A stretch of DNA of 17,873 nucleotides from contig CAYOBW010000138.1 of the NCBI GenBank assembly GCA_964402115.1, positions 1-17,873 of the forward strand, given 5' to 3'. A program made the translations under genes and the position numbers. Position 1 is the first letter of the stretch; every line of letters begins with the position of its first letter. A model generated the notes under the pieces. It was not told the DNA's origin. It saw only the letters and a list, made by a program, of their open reading frames with translations, and searched no databases. Source of the DNA: CAYOBW01 sp964402115 (GTDB lineage: Bacteria; Verrucomicrobiota; Kiritimatiellia; UBA8416; CAYOBW01). Shown piece after piece: positions 8,701 through 15,814 of the stretch.

Positions 8701-11700
8701 CGCGCCGACCGGCTCGCCGCTCTTGTCATCGACGATGTCGCTGGGCAGCAGCGTCGGCTGGGTGCCGTCCACGGTAAGTGTCGTGTTATCGGCAATGGCC
8801 GCAGTCGTGTCCAGCGCGTTGCCCGTTGCGTCCTCCAGCTCGGCGCCGGCATTGACCTTGAGCCGGAGGGTGCCACCGCCTGTCGCCGTAACCGGCACGG
8901 TGAAAACCCCGGAGTCCGGAGCGGTTTCGCTGACCGTTCCGATGCTGAAGGTTGCGGTGCCCGCGTTGCCGAAGTCGGCAGCGGTCACCGTGCCCGCGTC
9001 CATGTCCTCGCTGAAGGTCACGGTATAGGTCACCGGGCTGCCCACGCCGACCGGTCCGCCGCCCTTGTCGTCGACGATGTCGCCGGGGACCAGCGTCGGC
9101 GGGGTGTTTTCGATCAGGTAGCCATTGGCATCCAGAGCACAGGAAGTGAACCCGGGCCCGGAGATGCTGGCGAGTTGGGCGCCGGTCAGGCCGCCGCTGG
9201 TGGTGCCGAAGCGGAGGGATGAACCGGAAACGAAGGTCCCGGTGAGGTTCAGCGTGCCGCCGGCCCAGTCAAGCGCGCTGCTGTCGGCGAAGGCCAGGGC
9301 GGCGCCCGTTTCCAGGTTGATGCCGGCGGCGCCCGTGACGTCCAGGGTTCCGAGGGTGTCGGTGTAGCTCGCCGCATCGAGGGTGCCGGCGCCGATGGAA
9401 ACGGCCGAGGCGTCGGGGAAGACGTTGTTGGCGCCGACCTTCAGTGTGCCGCCATTGACGGTCGTCGAGCCGGTGTAGCTGTTCGCGCCGACGAGCACCC
9501 AGGTGCCCGCGCCGGACTTGATCAGGGTGGTTGCAGCCGTGCTGTCGCCCACGGCGGCCGCCAGGGTGTTGGCCCCCGTGTTGGCGCCGGTGAGTGTCAG
9601 GGTGTGGGTGCCGGTGGCGACAAACGAGGGGGCGGTGGGGTTGCTGAAGTTGATGGTGTCGCTGCTGGCGCTGCCGGAGGCGCTGAGGGTCGCCGCGGAA
9701 CCCAGCGTCCAGAGGCGATCCGTGCTCTGGGCGCCCGTGCCGATGTATTTCAGCGTTCCGTCGATCACCAGATTGGCGGCCGCATTGGCGGCGTTGTTGC
9801 CCAGGCCGCTGTTGACGTTGTAGTCGCCGAGCGTGTCCACCGCGAGGGTGTTGCCGCTGTCGAGCGTCACCGCGCCGGAGTAGGCCTTGCCCCCGGTGAT
9901 GGTCAGGGTGTTGTTGCCTCCGGCAAGGGTCAGGCCGCTGGCGCCGTCGATGGCGCCGCTCAAGCTGATGCTACCGTTGGCGGTGTTCAGCACGATGGCG
10001 CTGCTGGAGGTGATGGCCTTGGCGGTGGTGATGCCCGTGGCGGTGTTGGCCTTCAAGGCGCCGCCGCCGAAGACGATGCCGCTGCTGCCATTGAAGCCGG
10101 CGGTGTCGGTCTGCAAGGTGCCCTCATTGATGGTCGTGGCGCCGGTGTAGGCGTTCGCGCCGGAGAGAACCTGCGTCCCCGCGCCGGTCTTGGTGAGCGT
10201 CGTGCCGGTCGCAAAGTCGGCGATAGCCCCGGAGTAGCTGACGGTCTTGCCCGAGCCGACGTTGAGCGTGAAACCGGTGACGGCCGCTTGCGCGGTGGCT
10301 TTGCCGTTGTTGGCACCCGTCGTGGTGCTATAGACAGCGACGAGATTGCGGCTGCCCTTCAATCCACCCAGGACCACGTGGGTGGTGGCAACCGCTCCGC
10401 TGATCGGGGCGTCAGGCCCGGCAGCGGATTCCAGCCAGAAAGTGCCCCCTGCCGAACCGACATCGAGGACGCTGTTCTGCAAGCAGTAAGAAACTGCTCC
10501 AGATCCGCTGACCGCTGCAAGGCCCAACTTGGCCCCTGGTCGGATGCTGGTATCGCCAGAGAATGTCTTCGCACCGACCAACTCCACACTGCCGCCGCCG
10601 ACGATCAGCCCTTGCGTGCCGCTCATAACGCTGGCCGAGGTGATGCCCAGAAGACCGTTCATCCCTATCGGCGAACCCAGGCGATAGTTGTCGCTGGCCG
10701 GGGTAATGGTACCGCTATAATCGCACTTCCCGCCGTTGCTGGAATAGAAGCCGAGGAAGGCGTTGGGCAGGTTGGCGCCGGTGCCGCTGAGGTCATAGTT
10801 GTTGGCACCAGAGACGCCTATCAAAGAGATTTCGTCGTTCGTCTGGACGATGCGGTTTGGAGCGGCACTGACAAGAGCGCCGATACGTATACCAGCGCCG
10901 GCGGCCACGCTTATGTTGCGGCCGGATCCGCCGCCGATGTTGCTGAGGCTGTTGCCATCGAAGGCCAAGATGCCACCGCTGACGGTGGTATTGCCACCCC
11001 ACGTGCTGGTCGTACCCCCAAGGATGAGGATGCCGCCGCCGGTCTTGATTAGACTGCCGGCTGCGCCGGTATCCTGAATTCCATCGTCGATTTTTCCCCA
11101 GGAACCGCCAACATTCGTCCCTCCCAGGAGCACGTCGATCGTCCGCGCGCCGCTGTTCAGGTCAAGCCTGTTTTGGAGCGTTACCTGGCCGTAAGTGGTG
11201 GGGCCATTGTTGTCGACGGTTGAGCGGAGTTTCAGCGTGGTCGGATTGAAGTAGGTGCTGCCCCATGTCAGCACGGAGTTTTGGGCGCCGATTCTCCAAT
11301 TGGAGTTGCCGTTGCCGCCGCCGAACCCGCTGGCGCCGTAGATTTGAATCTGGTTGTTACCCGCACCCAACCCGCTGGAAAAAGTAGTGGTGCTCTGGAA
11401 GTAGTCCGCGAGCATGCCGTTGCCGAGCGTGAAGTTGCCGGCGGGCTTGTTGTTCTGAAACATCACATTGCCACCATTGACCACCGTCGGACCGGTGTAG
11501 TTGTGCGCCGGAGTGGTTCCGCCGGCGCCCAGAGTGAGGAGACCCGATCCGTTCTTGGTGATGCCGCCGGCACCGGTGATCACATTGGCTGTGCCGGAAA
11601 AGTCGGTGCTTCCGGTTCCCTCGATCGTCAGCAAGTTGCCGTTGTTGTCCAGACCGCCGCTGGATTTCAGCAAGCCGCTCGAGTCGTTCACCCACGTCTG

Positions 11701-14700
11701 CGCCCTGCCCAGAGTAATGGGGCTGACGATGGTGGCGGCGGTCCCGCCGGCATTCTTGGTGATGCCGGCGTTAAGCGTGATCGTCTGTCCGGCCGTGCCC
11801 AGCGTGTAGCCGGTGGTGATGAACGTGTTCAACGTCAGCGAGCCGACCGTCGTCGGGCTGGCGAGCGTGACCGCGCCGCCGGCGCTGCCGTTACCGAACA
11901 CCGCGTTATGCCACTCAGGCCAGTTCTGATTAGCCGAGCCGTTCCACCACTGGTTGAGGCCGAGCCATGCCCCGCCACCGTCGGTCTGGCCGGCACTGCC
12001 GCCGTTGGCGTCCCAGGTGAGGGTCAGGATGCTCACCGTAAGGGTCGTGTTATCGGCGATGGCCGAAGTCGTGTCCAGCGCGTTGCCCAAGACATCCTTC
12101 AGGACGGCACCGGCATGGACCTGGAGCTGGACGGTACCGCCACTTGTCGGCGTGACCGGCACGGTGAAGACCCCGGAGTTCGCCGAGGTCTCGGTGACCG
12201 TGCCGACGCTGATGGCTGCGGCGCCCGCATTGCCGAAGTCGGCGGCGGACACCGTGCTCGCGTCCATGTCTTCGCTGAAGGTCACCGTGTAGGTCACCAA
12301 GGCGCCCACGGCAACCGGTCCGCCACTCTTGTCATCGACAATGTCGCTGCCGGCCAGCGTTGGCGGGGTGCCATCCACGGTAAGGGTCGTGTTATCGGCA
12401 ATGGCCGAAGCCGTGTCCAGGGCGTTGCCCGCGACGTCCTGTAGAATGGCGCCGGCATTGACCCGGAGCTGGAGGGTGCCGCCGCTTGTCAGCGTGACCG
12501 GCACGGTGAAGACCCCGGAGTCGGGCGCCGTCTCGTTGACCGTGCCGACGCTGATGGCTGCGGTGCCCGCATTGCCGAAGGCGGCGGCCGACACCGTGAT
12601 CGCGTCCATGTCTTCGCTGAAGGCCACCGTGTAGGTCACCAGGGCGCCCGCGCCGACCGGTCCGCCGCTCTTGTCATCGACAATGTCGCCGGGGGCCAGC
12701 GTCGGCGGGGTGGTGTCGCCGCCCGTCACGGTAATGGTTGTGTTATCGGCAATGGCCGCAGTCGTGTCCAGCGCGTTGCCCGCTGCGTCCTGCAGCTCGG
12801 CGCCGGCATTGACCTGGAGCTGGAGGGTGCCGCCGCTTACCGGCGTGACCGGCACGGTGAAGACCCCGGAGTTCACCGAGGTCTCGGTGACGGTGCCAAC
12901 GCTGATGGTTGCGGTTCCCGCATTGCCGAAGTCGGTGTCGGACACCGTGCTCGCGTTCAGATCCTCGCTGAAGGTCACGGTGTAGGTCACCGGGGTGCCC
13001 GCGACGACCGGTCCCCCACCCACGTTGTCGACGATGTCGCTGGGGGCCAGCGTCGGCAGGGTGGTTTCGATGAGGTAGCCATTGGAATTCAGGCCGCAGG
13101 AACTGAACCCGCTCGAGGAAATGCTGGCGAGCTGGGCGCTGGTCAGGCCGCCGCTGGTAGTGCCGAAACGGAGGGAGGAGCCTGATACGAAGGTTCCGGT
13201 AAGGTTCAGCGTGCCGCCGGTCCAGTCAATCGCGCTGCTGTCGGCGAAGGCCAAAGCGGCGCCCGTGCCCAGGTTGATGCCGGCGGCGCCCGTGACGTCC
13301 AGGGTTCCGAGGGTGTCGGTGTAGGTCGCCGCATCGAGGGTGCCAGCGCCGATGGCAACGGCCGAAGTGTTGGGGAAGACGTTGCTGGCGCCGAGCTTCA
13401 GCGTGCCGCCATTGACGGTCGTTGCGCCGGTGTAGGTGTTCGCACCGGCAAGGATCTGCGTCCCCAAGCCGGTCTTGGTGAGCGTCGTGCCGGTCGCAAA
13501 CTCGGCGATAGCCCCGGAGTAGGTGACCGTCTTGCCCGTGCCGACGTTGAGCGTGAAGCCGGTCACGCTGGTGGCGGCCAGGTTGGATTCGTTGTTGCCT
13601 CCGGCATTTGTAAACACCGACAGGAGGTTGCGGCTGCCCTTCAGCCCGCCGAAGCTCGGGCTGGGAGACGATGAAGCACCAGTAACAGTACCAGCGCTGT
13701 TCAGCGCGAAGTTGCCGCCTGCCGCGCCCACGTCGAGCACGCTGTTCTGGATGGCCAGATTGTTGCCTAGGGTCAGCTTGGCCCCGGTGTTGATCGCGGT
13801 GTCGCCAGTGAAGTCATTGGCAGCGGCGAGCATCACCCGGATGCCGGTGGCGCCCGTGCCGCCCACAAGCAGCCCCTGCGAGCCGGTCAGCTTGTTAGCG
13901 CCGACGATGCCCAGCAACCCGCTGCTGTACTTGCCTCCGAGGCGGTAGTTGTCGCTGGCCGGCGTCAGGGTGCCGCTGTACTCCATCTTCGCGCCGTTGC
14001 CCGCCCAGTTGCCGAGGAAGGCGTTGGGCAGGTTGGCACCGGTGCTGCTGCCGAAATCGAGGTTGTTGGCGGTCGCGCCGGTCATGACCGTGATTTCAGA
14101 GCTGGTTTCCACGAGGCGGTTGAGGAAGGCATTGCTGAGCGCGTTGAAGCGGATGCCAGCGCCGGCGGCCACGGTGACGTTACGCCCGCTTCCGCCGCCG
14201 AGATTGGCGCTGGTCATGCCGCCGAGATCCACGAAACCGCCATTGATCACGGTGTTGCCATTCCAGGCGTTAGCCGCGTTACTCAGCAACAGCGCCCCGG
14301 CTCCGGTCTTGGTGAGGCCGGCCGTTCCGGTGCTGTTGCGAATCTGACCGGAGATGGTGGCTCGCGCCGTGCCAACGGTTCCGCCGAAAACGCTGATGGT
14401 GCGGCTCGTGCCGTTGAGGTCGAGCTTGTTGGATAGTGTTACGTTTGCGCCGCCTTGGGAGGCTGCCGATTGGAAAACCAATGTGGACGGGTTGAAGTCC
14501 GTACTGCCCCAGACAGCCTCGTAGGTAGCGAGGTTGTTGAACGTGACGGTGAAGGTCTGGTTGGCTCCATTCTGCGAGAAACCGCTGGCGCCGCCGGTGA
14601 TCTGGATGAAGCCGGCGCCCGCGCCCAGCGTGCGCGTCATCGTCAGGCCCCAGTAAGCCTCGAGCACGCCGCCGTTAAGCGTCAGACCGCCGCTGCCGAG

Positions 14701-15351
14701 ACCACCCATGTTGTTCGTTATCAGCAAGACGCCACCATTGACGGTAATGTTCCCGGAGAAGCCCGTGTTGTTGCCGCCCATCGCCAGCGTGCCGCTGCCG
14801 TTCTTGACCAAGGCGCCGGAACCCGCGATGACAACTGCCGTGTTGTTGATCACGCCGAAGGTCGCAGTGCCCGCACCGTCGACCGTGAGCGGATTGCCGC
14901 CGTTGGTGATGAGGTTGGCGCCATTGCCCGTGGTGAGCGTGCGGCTCGATGCCACCGTCCAGGTTTGCGCCCCCCCGAGCGTCACGGGATCGCTGATCGT
15001 GAGGTTCTGAGTGGCAGCCGACATGTCGATGCCGACGCCGCCCAGCCCGTTCAGCGTGAGCGTGGCGCCGCCCGTGTTGCCGATGGTGATGGCGCCGCCC
15101 GGGTTGACAATGATGATCTCGCCCCAGTTCACGCTCGCGCCGAGCGCAGTCGTATAGTTTCCAGCGGAGGTATTATTCCACTGCGCCGCGTCAGCGGCCA
15201 AAGGCGGCCCGCCGGCACTCCAGGCTCCAGCCAGGTTGAGGGTTATGACGTTGTTCTGCCTGGTGTAACTCGCCGCCTGCGCCGTCCCGCCCGTTGATCC
15301 CAGGGCCACCACCACCGCGATCGGCATCACCGTACGTATGTATTGCTTCAT
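5737..15351 (-). CDS. Giant secreted PATR/Ig-like repeat protein, 3204 aa, three PATR blocks and two Ig-like triplets
   Basis: ATG 15351 follows AAGGA (15361-15365) by 9 nt. Signal peptide at residues 1-27 (MKQYIRTVMPIAVVVALGSTGGTAQA, then A/S). Order: block 1 (28-764), Ig-like triplet (765-880, 881-994, 995-1107), block 2 (1108-2082), second triplet (2083-2196, 2197-2310, 2311-2421), block 3 (2422-3204). The blocks hold about 11 PATR repeats such as GTTLTKTGAGTQVLSGANAY. Blocks 2 and 3 open with LTWDANGGSAGQTDGG. Blocks 1 and 2 close with a segment containing ALAFADSSA and FVSGSSLRFGTTSGGL. The Ig-like units carry DIVDDKSGGPV, VTYTVTFSED and GNALDTT, resembling bacterial SbsA/Big_5-type domains. 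Block 3 ends differently: spaced beta-helix turns, then LPAGCAVDYGYNSGTAIAIV and tail PPPTLFIVR. No transmembrane barrel, sortase, SLH, PEP-CTERM or catalytic domain is seen. PATR blocks are expected to fold as beta-helices; a surface scaffold or adhesin role is inference. First gene of the apparent operon. Confidence 0.93.
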   Translation of the reverse strand: MKQYIRTVMPIAVVVALGSTGGTAQAASYTRQNNVITLNLAGAWSAGGPPLAADAAQWNNTSAGNYTTALGASVNWGEIIIVNPGGAITIGNTGGATLTLNGLGGVGIDMSAATQNLTISDPVTLGGAQTWTVASSRTLTTGNGANLITNGGNPLTVDGAGTATFGVINNTAVVIAGSGALVKNGSGTLAMGGNNTGFSGNITVNGGVLLITNNMGGLGSGGLTLNGGVLEAYWGLTMTRTLGAGAGFIQITGGASGFSQNGANQTFTVTFNNLATYEAVWGSTDFNPSTLVFQSAASQGGANVTLSNKLDLNGTSRTISVFGGTVGTARATISGQIRNSTGTAGLTKTGAGALLLSNAANAWNGNTVINGGFVDLGGMTSANLGGGSGRNVTVAAGAGIRFNALSNAFLNRLVETSSEITVMTGATANNLDFGSSTGANLPNAFLGNWAGNGAKMEYSGTLTPASDNYRLGGKYSSGLLGIVGANKLTGSQGLLVGGTGATGIRVMLAAANDFTGDTAINTGAKLTLGNNLAIQNSVLDVGAAGGNFALNSAGTVTGASSSPSPSFGGLKGSRNLLSVFTNAGGNNESNLAATSVTGFTLNVGTGKTVTYSGAIAEFATGTTLTKTGLGTQILAGANTYTGATTVNGGTLKLGASNVFPNTSAVAIGAGTLDAATYTDTLGTLDVTGAAGINLGTGAALAFADSSAIDWTGGTLNLTGTFVSGSSLRFGTTSGGLTSAQLASISSSGFSSCGLNSNGYLIETTLPTLAPSDIVDNVGGGPVVAGTPVTYTVTFSEDLNASTVSDTDFGNAGTATISVGTVTETSVNSGVFTVPVTPVSGGTLQLQVNAGAELQDAAGNALDTTAAIADNTTITVTGGDTTPPTLAPGDIVDDKSGGPVGAGALVTYTVAFSEDMDAITVSAAAFGNAGTAAISVGTVNETAPDSGVFTVPVTLTSGGTLQLRVNAGAILQDVAGNALDTASAIADNTTLTVDGTPPTLAGSDIVDDKSGGPVAVGALVTYTVTFSEDMDASTVSAADFGNAGAAAISVGTVTETSANSGVFTVPVTPTSGGTVQLQVHAGAVLKDVLGNALDTTSAIADNTTLTVSILTLTWDANGGSAGQTDGGGAWLGLNQWWNGSANQNWPEWHNAVFGNGSAGGAVTLASPTTVGSLTLNTFITTGYTLGTAGQTITLNAGITKNAGGTAATIVSPITLGRAQTWVNDSSGLLKSSGGLDNNGNLLTIEGTGSTDFSGTANVITGAGGITKNGSGLLTLGAGGTTPAHNYTGPTVVNGGNVMFQNNKPAGNFTLGNGMLADYFQSTTTFSSGLGAGNNQIQIYGASGFGGGNGNSNWRIGAQNSVLTWGSTYFNPTTLKLRSTVDNNGPTTYGQVTLQNRLDLNSGARTIDVLLGGTNVGGSWGKIDDGIQDTGAAGSLIKTGGGILILGGTTSTWGGNTTVSGGILAFDGNSLSNIGGGSGRNISVAAGAGIRIGALVSAAPNRIVQTNDEISLIGVSGANNYDLSGTGANLPNAFLGFYSSNGGKCDYSGTITPASDNYRLGSPIGMNGLLGITSASVMSGTQGLIVGGGSVELVGAKTFSGDTSIRPGAKLGLAAVSGSGAVSYCLQNSVLDVGSAGGTFWLESAAGPDAPISGAVATTHVVLGGLKGSRNLVAVYSTTTGANNGKATAQAAVTGFTLNVGSGKTVSYSGAIADFATGTTLTKTGAGTQVLSGANAYTGATTINEGTLQTDTAGFNGSSGIVFGGGALKANTATGITTAKAITSSSAIVLNTANGSISLSGAIDGASGLTLAGGNNTLTITGGKAYSGAVTLDSGNTLAVDTLGDYNVNSGLGNNAANAAANLVIDGTLKYIGTGAQSTDRLWTLGSAATLSASGSASSDTINFSNPTAPSFVATGTHTLTLTGANTGANTLAAAVGDSTAATTLIKSGAGTWVLVGANSYTGSTTVNGGTLKVGANNVFPDASAVSIGAGTLDAASYTDTLGTLDVTGAAGINLETGAALAFADSSALDWAGGTLNLTGTFVSGSSLRFGTTSGGLTGAQLASISGPGFTSCALDANGYLIENTPPTLVPGDIVDDKGGGPVGVGSPVTYTVTFSEDMDAGTVTAADFGNAGTATFSIGTVSETAPDSGVFTVPVTATGGGTLRLKVNAGAELEDATGNALDTTAAIADNTTLTVDGTQPTLLPSDIVDDKSGEPVGAGALVTYTVTFSEDMDASTVSAADFGNAGAAAISVGTVTETSANSGVFTVPVTPTSGGTLQLRVNAGAALTDAVGNALDTTSAIADNTILTVDGTPPTLLPSDIVDDKSGGPVPAGTLVTYTVTFSEDLDASTVSAADFGNAGAAAISVGTVTETSPGVFSVPVTATGGGTLQLQVNAGAVLKDVFDNALDTTAAIADDTTLTVNILNLTWDANGGSAGQTDGGEAWLGANQWWNGSANQNWPEWNNAVFGNGNAGGAVTLASPTTVGSLTLNTFSGTYTLGTAGQTLTLNTGITKNAGGTAATIVSPVTLGGAQTWLNNSGGTLTTANGANLIANGGNPLTVDGTGNTTFGVINNATSSLTGSGALVKNGTGVLSLCGANAGFTGNVTVNDGILRVTSPTSLSGNLKLVNGVYEHYWSDAYTRTLGALAGQIQIIGGASGFSENGATGATFTLNNNAAFEVVWGSALFNPSIFVLQADTAQGSSSLTFANNVDLAGADRTIRVSGGTAGAARATLSGQIRNSTGTAGLTKTGAGVLLLSNAANAWNGSTVINGGFVDLGGMTTANLGGGSGRNVTVAAGAGVRCNALSNAFLSRLAETSAEITVMTAATANNLDFSSSTGANLPNAFLGNWASNGAKMEYSGVLTPASDNYRLGGKYSSGLLGIVGVNKLTGTQGLLVGGTGATGIRVELAAAQSFSGDTVVNTGARLSIGDNLALQNSVLDVGAAGGAFSLAAGTNAGRITGETAAPSPTLGGLAGSRNLISVFSTAAGNNETLLAATAVTGFTLNVGTGKTVTYSGSIGGFGPGGNSTLAKSGDGTQILSGASTYTGATTVNDGTLLVNSPGSLAAASTVTVGNTATLGGTGTLNGTVNVQSGGTLAPGASTGVLTAGNVTIASGGALAIEIAAAQTPKCDTLAVGGALDITGATLNLAFTGARTQFPYVIATYGSLDGRFGVVNGLPAGCAVDYGYNSGTAIAIVPPPTLFIVR
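8089..9105 (-). repeat. Second Ig-like triplet (units 4-6) inside the giant protein
   Basis: Three tandem units of 114, 114 and 111 codons (8764-9105, about 8422-8763, about 8089-8421), each opening T-x-PTLxPxDIVDD and ending IADxTxLTV. Unit 6 is three residues shorter in its central strand (TETSPGVF instead of TETSANSGVF). Unit 5 has DKSGEPV where the others have GGPV. The array links PATR blocks 2 and 3. Confidence 0.88.
8537..8701 (-). repeat. 165-bp near-identical direct repeat, copy in Ig-like unit 5
   Basis: Bases 8537-8701 match 12143-12307 with a single mismatch (position 8665 against 12271); the first 128 bases are identical. The copies are 3606 bp apart, a multiple of three, and both lie in the same reading frame. 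Confidence 0.9.
12031..13059 (-). repeat. First Ig-like triplet (units 1-3) inside the giant protein
   Basis: Three tandem units of 116, 114 and 113 codons (about 12712-13059, 12370-12711, 12031-12369) joining PATR blocks 1 and 2. Unit 1 is the most divergent (DIVDNVGGGPV, FSEDLNASTVSDTDFG). Unit 3 is nearly identical in DNA to unit 5 of the other triplet over its central part and then resembles unit 6 towards its end. Confidence 0.88.
12143..12307 (-). repeat. 165-bp near-identical direct repeat, copy in Ig-like unit 3
   Basis: Partner of the copy at 8537-8701. Synonymous sites are conserved as well as the protein, which indicates recent duplication or gene conversion rather than selection on the protein alone. 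Confidence 0.9.
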
Positions 15352-15394
15352 GGCTGCGTTTCCTTAACATCAGACCTTACAACTATTAACGCAC

Positions 15395-15400
15395 ATTATC
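15395..15400 (-). promoter_or_regulatory. Possible -10 box for the giant gene/operon
   Basis: The minus strand reads GATAAT (5 of 6 matches to TATAAT) in the AT-rich stretch, about 44 nt before the ATG, which would give a leader of roughly 37 nt. No good -35 hexamer is found 16-18 nt upstream, so this is a weak call. Confidence 0.25.
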
Positions 15401-15798
15401 GCCGCCTTCGCAACCCGACTTGATACAGGAAATGCGACAAAGTAATCCGATTTTGCGGCATGTCGGGTGAGAACCTGGCGCTCCTACCTACGTTCGCACC
15501 GTGTCCCTCTCAGATCAGGAGTCACTGCTGCGGGTGCGCAGGCAGCGCGAGGAACGACGACGACCGCCTGGGCGCGGATTTGGGACCGCACAACCGCATT
15601 GACCTGCCGACGTACGGCATGCATTCTGGTGCAGGAACCGGAACGGCTGCAGCGAAGGGTCGCACTGGCCGAGCAGTTCGGGCGGTACGAGCCTCAGGCC
15701 TGCAAAAGGACGCGCTGGCGGCGCACATGCGATCGACAACACGAGGCAGTAGCGTGCCTGTCCCAATTGACGCAGAATGTGCTGTAACAGGTAGATAC

Positions 15799-15806
15799 GG
15801 GGAGGA
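15799..15806 (+). promoter_or_regulatory. Strong Shine-Dalgarno fixing the GTG start of the sulfatase
   Basis: GGGGAGGA ends 8 nt before GTG 15815. The reading from this GTG begins directly with a signal peptide (MKLNSLAIMTLAALTVSRAS), so GTG rather than a later ATG is the start. Confidence 0.75.
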
Positions 15807-15814
15807 CGCAAAGC

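Larger units (their letters stand above)
15352..15814. other. 463-bp intergenic region between divergent genes
   Basis: No recognisable gene. The side next to the giant gene (about 15355-15450) is clearly more AT-rich than its surroundings and probably holds that gene's promoter. The remaining 350 bp are GC-rich and contain short open frames in several phases, none with a good ribosome binding site or recognisable protein. The AT contrast and divergent layout suggest that both promoters lie here, but I cannot place the sulfatase promoter. Confidence 0.6.

Noticed and set aside
9604..12444. Long plus-strand open frames (482 and 387 codons) opposite the giant gene
   Set aside because: They mirror the repeats of the giant protein in reverse, have no recognisable family and arise from GC-rich codon bias.
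8089..13059. CRISPR-like regular repeats
   Set aside because: The periodicity of about 340 bp is protein-coding tandem Ig-like domains in frame, not short repeats with unique spacers.
15767..15797. TTGACG ... TAGATA as a promoter for the sulfatase
   Set aside because: The spacer is 19 nt and transcription would begin inside the Shine-Dalgarno sequence; too weak to annotate.
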